Shown piece after piece: positions 62,574-64,000 of a stretch of 64,000 nucleotides of DNA. The first letter of the stretch is position 1, and every line of letters begins with the position of its first letter. A model generated the notes under the pieces. The model searched no databases and was not told where the DNA came from. It saw only the letters and a program-made list of their open reading frames with translations. The DNA is taken from NCBI GenBank assembly GCA_014595895.1, contig JABUKB010000004.1:124001-188000 (forward strand). The letters are read 5' to 3'. The translations under genes and the position numbers were made by a program. This DNA comes from Lysinibacillus odysseyi (GTDB taxonomy: Bacteria > Bacillota > Bacilli > Bacillales_A > Planococcaceae).

Positions 62574-62921
62574 CTATTTTGTTTTACTATTGTAGCTTTG
62601 GTCAAACTCCTTGCCTTCTAGGGTCGGGTCTAATGTAAGGGGCTCATTGCAATACATACACATATCTACTCGACCCAGCACTTTCGTATGCTTGTTGCAA
62701 TTAGGGCACTCTACTTGAACGGCTCGGGTAGAGAGCAAACCAATCCATAAATAGACAACAGTACTTCCCAAGATACAAAGCAGGCCAAGTACCATGAAAA
62801 TTAATACAAGCACAACATTTTCTCTAAAAAAGATAGCGCCATACATAACGATGAAGCCAATAAAAATTAATGCAAGCGCAAATGAACGGATTTTATTTAT
62901 CTTGTTTGAATACTTTTTCAT
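62574..62921 (-). CDS. ygzB: UPF0295 membrane protein YgzB
   Basis: 115 residues. Two membrane helices ([19 protein letters not shown] and [20 protein letters not shown]) are followed by a zinc-ribbon-like C72-x2-C75...C88-x2-C91. This is the YgzB/UPF0295 family, function unknown, next to perR in B. subtilis as well. Start: ATG 62921 after GGAGG; the in-frame start at 62936 overlaps that site. Confidence 0.9.
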   Translation of the reverse strand: MKKYSNKINKIRSFALALIFIGFIVMYGAIFFRENVVLVLIFMVLGLLCILGSTVVYLWIGLLSTRAVQVECPNCNKHTKVLGRVDMCMYCNEPLTLDPTLEGKEFDQSYNSKTK

Positions 62922-63053
62922 TTCATTGCCTCCCAATCTAGGAATACTATACCATAATTTGAATTTGTTTTAGAATTATATTATTTTGAAAAGGAGTTAA
63001 TGGTAGAGTTGTCGAAATGAAAAATAAGCATTGGAATTTTAGGGGGTACTTTT

Positions 63054-63947
63054 ATGGAACATATTTTACGTCCTATTTATCAGGAGCGTGCCAGTCATCC
63101 TGATACGATAGGAGTAATATTAATAAACAAACGAGAAGATGCCAGCAATATGACAGATACATTTGATGCGGTCTTGCTAATAATTGTGAAAAACGGCCAG
63201 AAAGAAATCTTTTCGAAACATTATTTAGATGGTACGAAAAAAATGACGATGCACGTAGTAACAGAACGACGATTGCGAAAGTGGCTATTTATTGGTTCGA
63301 ACCCTAAATTAGTCGACTGGATTTTCTTTGGAAAAGTAATATTCGATCGCAATGAATTTCTATATAAGCTACGCCTCGAACTACAAGAGTTTCCTTTTTC
63401 AGGACGGAAAATCAAAACCGGCATTCAGTTTAGTAAGCTTATTCGACGCTATTTAGAAGGAAAAAAGTTTTTCGAACGTGACAATTATTTAGATGCTTAT
63501 AATCATGTAGTAGAATCTTTGCATCATTTAGCGCGTCTTTCCATTATCGATAGCGGATTATACCCTGAGGTAACGGTGTGGTCACAGGTGAAAAAGATTG
63601 AACCAGCTGTGTATAAGCTATATGAAGAACTGGTGATGAGTAATGAATCATTAGAAAAACGTCTAGAGTTACTCTTCTTGGCAAGTGAGTTCTTGATTAA
63701 TGCGCGTACACATGATGGAGCTCAGCACATTGTGGAAGTTATGCTAACGAGAGAAAATTGGACAATTCAACAGTTACATGAGCATGAGGAGCTAAGTTAT
63801 TATTCAACGGACTTAGAGGTATTCATAGAGTACTTAATCGAAAAAGGATATATAGAAGTAGAACCGGTAGTTGCTAAAAATGTAAGCGTGTTTCATAGAC
63901 ATTATCGCGTAGATGAAGCGTTTGTTGAAAAGACATACGGACTGTAG
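63054..63947 (+). CDS. ygxA: Nucleotidyltransferase-like protein YgxA
   Basis: 297 residues. The N-terminal domain has the shape of a nucleotidyltransferase fold but with a degenerate active site (DTFDAVLLIIVKNG instead of the GSxxxGxxxxxSDID motif), and the C-terminal part is a winged-helix-like region. Homologues lie next to ygzB and just before an rRNA operon in B. subtilis; that operon would be beyond this window. RBS TAGGGGG before ATG 63054. Confidence 0.88.
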   Translation: MEHILRPIYQERASHPDTIGVILINKREDASNMTDTFDAVLLIIVKNGQKEIFSKHYLDGTKKMTMHVVTERRLRKWLFIGSNPKLVDWIFFGKVIFDRNEFLYKLRLELQEFPFSGRKIKTGIQFSKLIRRYLEGKKFFERDNYLDAYNHVVESLHHLARLSIIDSGLYPEVTVWSQVKKIEPAVYKLYEELVMSNESLEKRLELLFLASEFLINARTHDGAQHIVEVMLTRENWTIQQLHEHEELSYYSTDLEVFIEYLIEKGYIEVEPVVAKNVSVFHRHYRVDEAFVEKTYGL

Positions 63948-63956
63948 TATTATATT

Positions 63957-63994
63957 TATTCGAGACATGCAGATAATGTCTCGAATATTTTTTT
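63957..63994 (+). terminator. Terminator of ygxA
   Basis: ATTCGAGACA and TGTCTCGAAT form a perfect 10-bp stem followed by ATTTTTTT. Confidence 0.88.
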
Positions 63995-64000
63995 GAAAAA

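Overview
The window is a piece of a low-GC, endospore-forming Firmicutes chromosome, most likely a Planococcaceae member (Lysinibacillus/Solibacillus-like). The evidence is spore-protein genes behind sigma-G-type promoters, near-consensus Shine-Dalgarno sites, frequent TTG/GTG starts, and a right-hand third that follows the Bacillus subtilis yfh-yga order (yfhF, recX, yfhH, yfhJ, yfhP, mutY, a small Q/N-rich spore-type protein, ygaC, ygaD, ygaE-like, gsaB, bcp, perR, ygzB, ygxA). I see no rRNA, tRNA, IS element, prophage or CRISPR array.

Layout. 1-900: the last codons of a short-chain dehydrogenase, a terminator, then about 800 bp of very AT-rich, essentially non-coding DNA. 0.9-9.5 kb is accessory: a DASS-type carboxylate transporter, a VOC protein, an S-layer-homology surface protein, two TetR regulators with clear candidate operators, an acyltransferase-3 membrane protein and a GntP/CitM-like transporter, plus a decayed copy of part of that transporter. 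9.5-12 kb holds two similar forespore loci (sigma-G promoter, tiny gene, hairpin, tlp) on either side of an MFS transporter. 12-20 kb: a 60-residue peptide gene, a DUF1456 gene, an SH3-repeat secreted protein, a radical SAM enzyme, a phosphoesterase and a three-gene fatty-acid catabolism operon. 20-28.6 kb: a DEAD-box helicase, an M29 aminopeptidase, an SGNH hydrolase, sbcDC and a convergent 44-codon gene. 28.7-38.8 kb: a TPP riboswitch with thiT, methionine aminopeptidase, a TspO-like protein, a structured intergenic element, PPK2, a GNAT enzyme, carbonic anhydrase, a second M29 aminopeptidase, motAB, yfkK and yihY-like genes. 38.9-50 kb: a BASS transporter, a ZosA-like P-type ATPase with a PerR-box candidate, class I fumarase, an MFS gene, a UvrD-type helicase, an RlmCD-type methyltransferase and pdaA. 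50.3-64 kb is the yfh-yga block.

How the genes work together. The clearest regulatory link is oxidative stress. PerR is encoded at 62011-62460 behind its own PerR-box candidate, a second 13/14 match lies in front of the ZosA-like ATPase, and the peroxidase Bcp is close to perR. Sporulation is represented by the two tlp loci, the small Q/N-rich spore-type protein and the cortex enzyme PdaA. Genome maintenance is represented by SbcCD, RecX, MutY and the UvrD-type helicase.

I found no convincing large new defence or biosynthetic system. The least explained material is the chain of small hairpins at about 31121-31302, a GC-richer structured island at about 44082-44185, the paired tlp loci with their unfamiliar leader genes, and several small genes of 44-60 codons. 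All coordinates, promoters and folds were read by eye, and no database search or folding calculation was possible.
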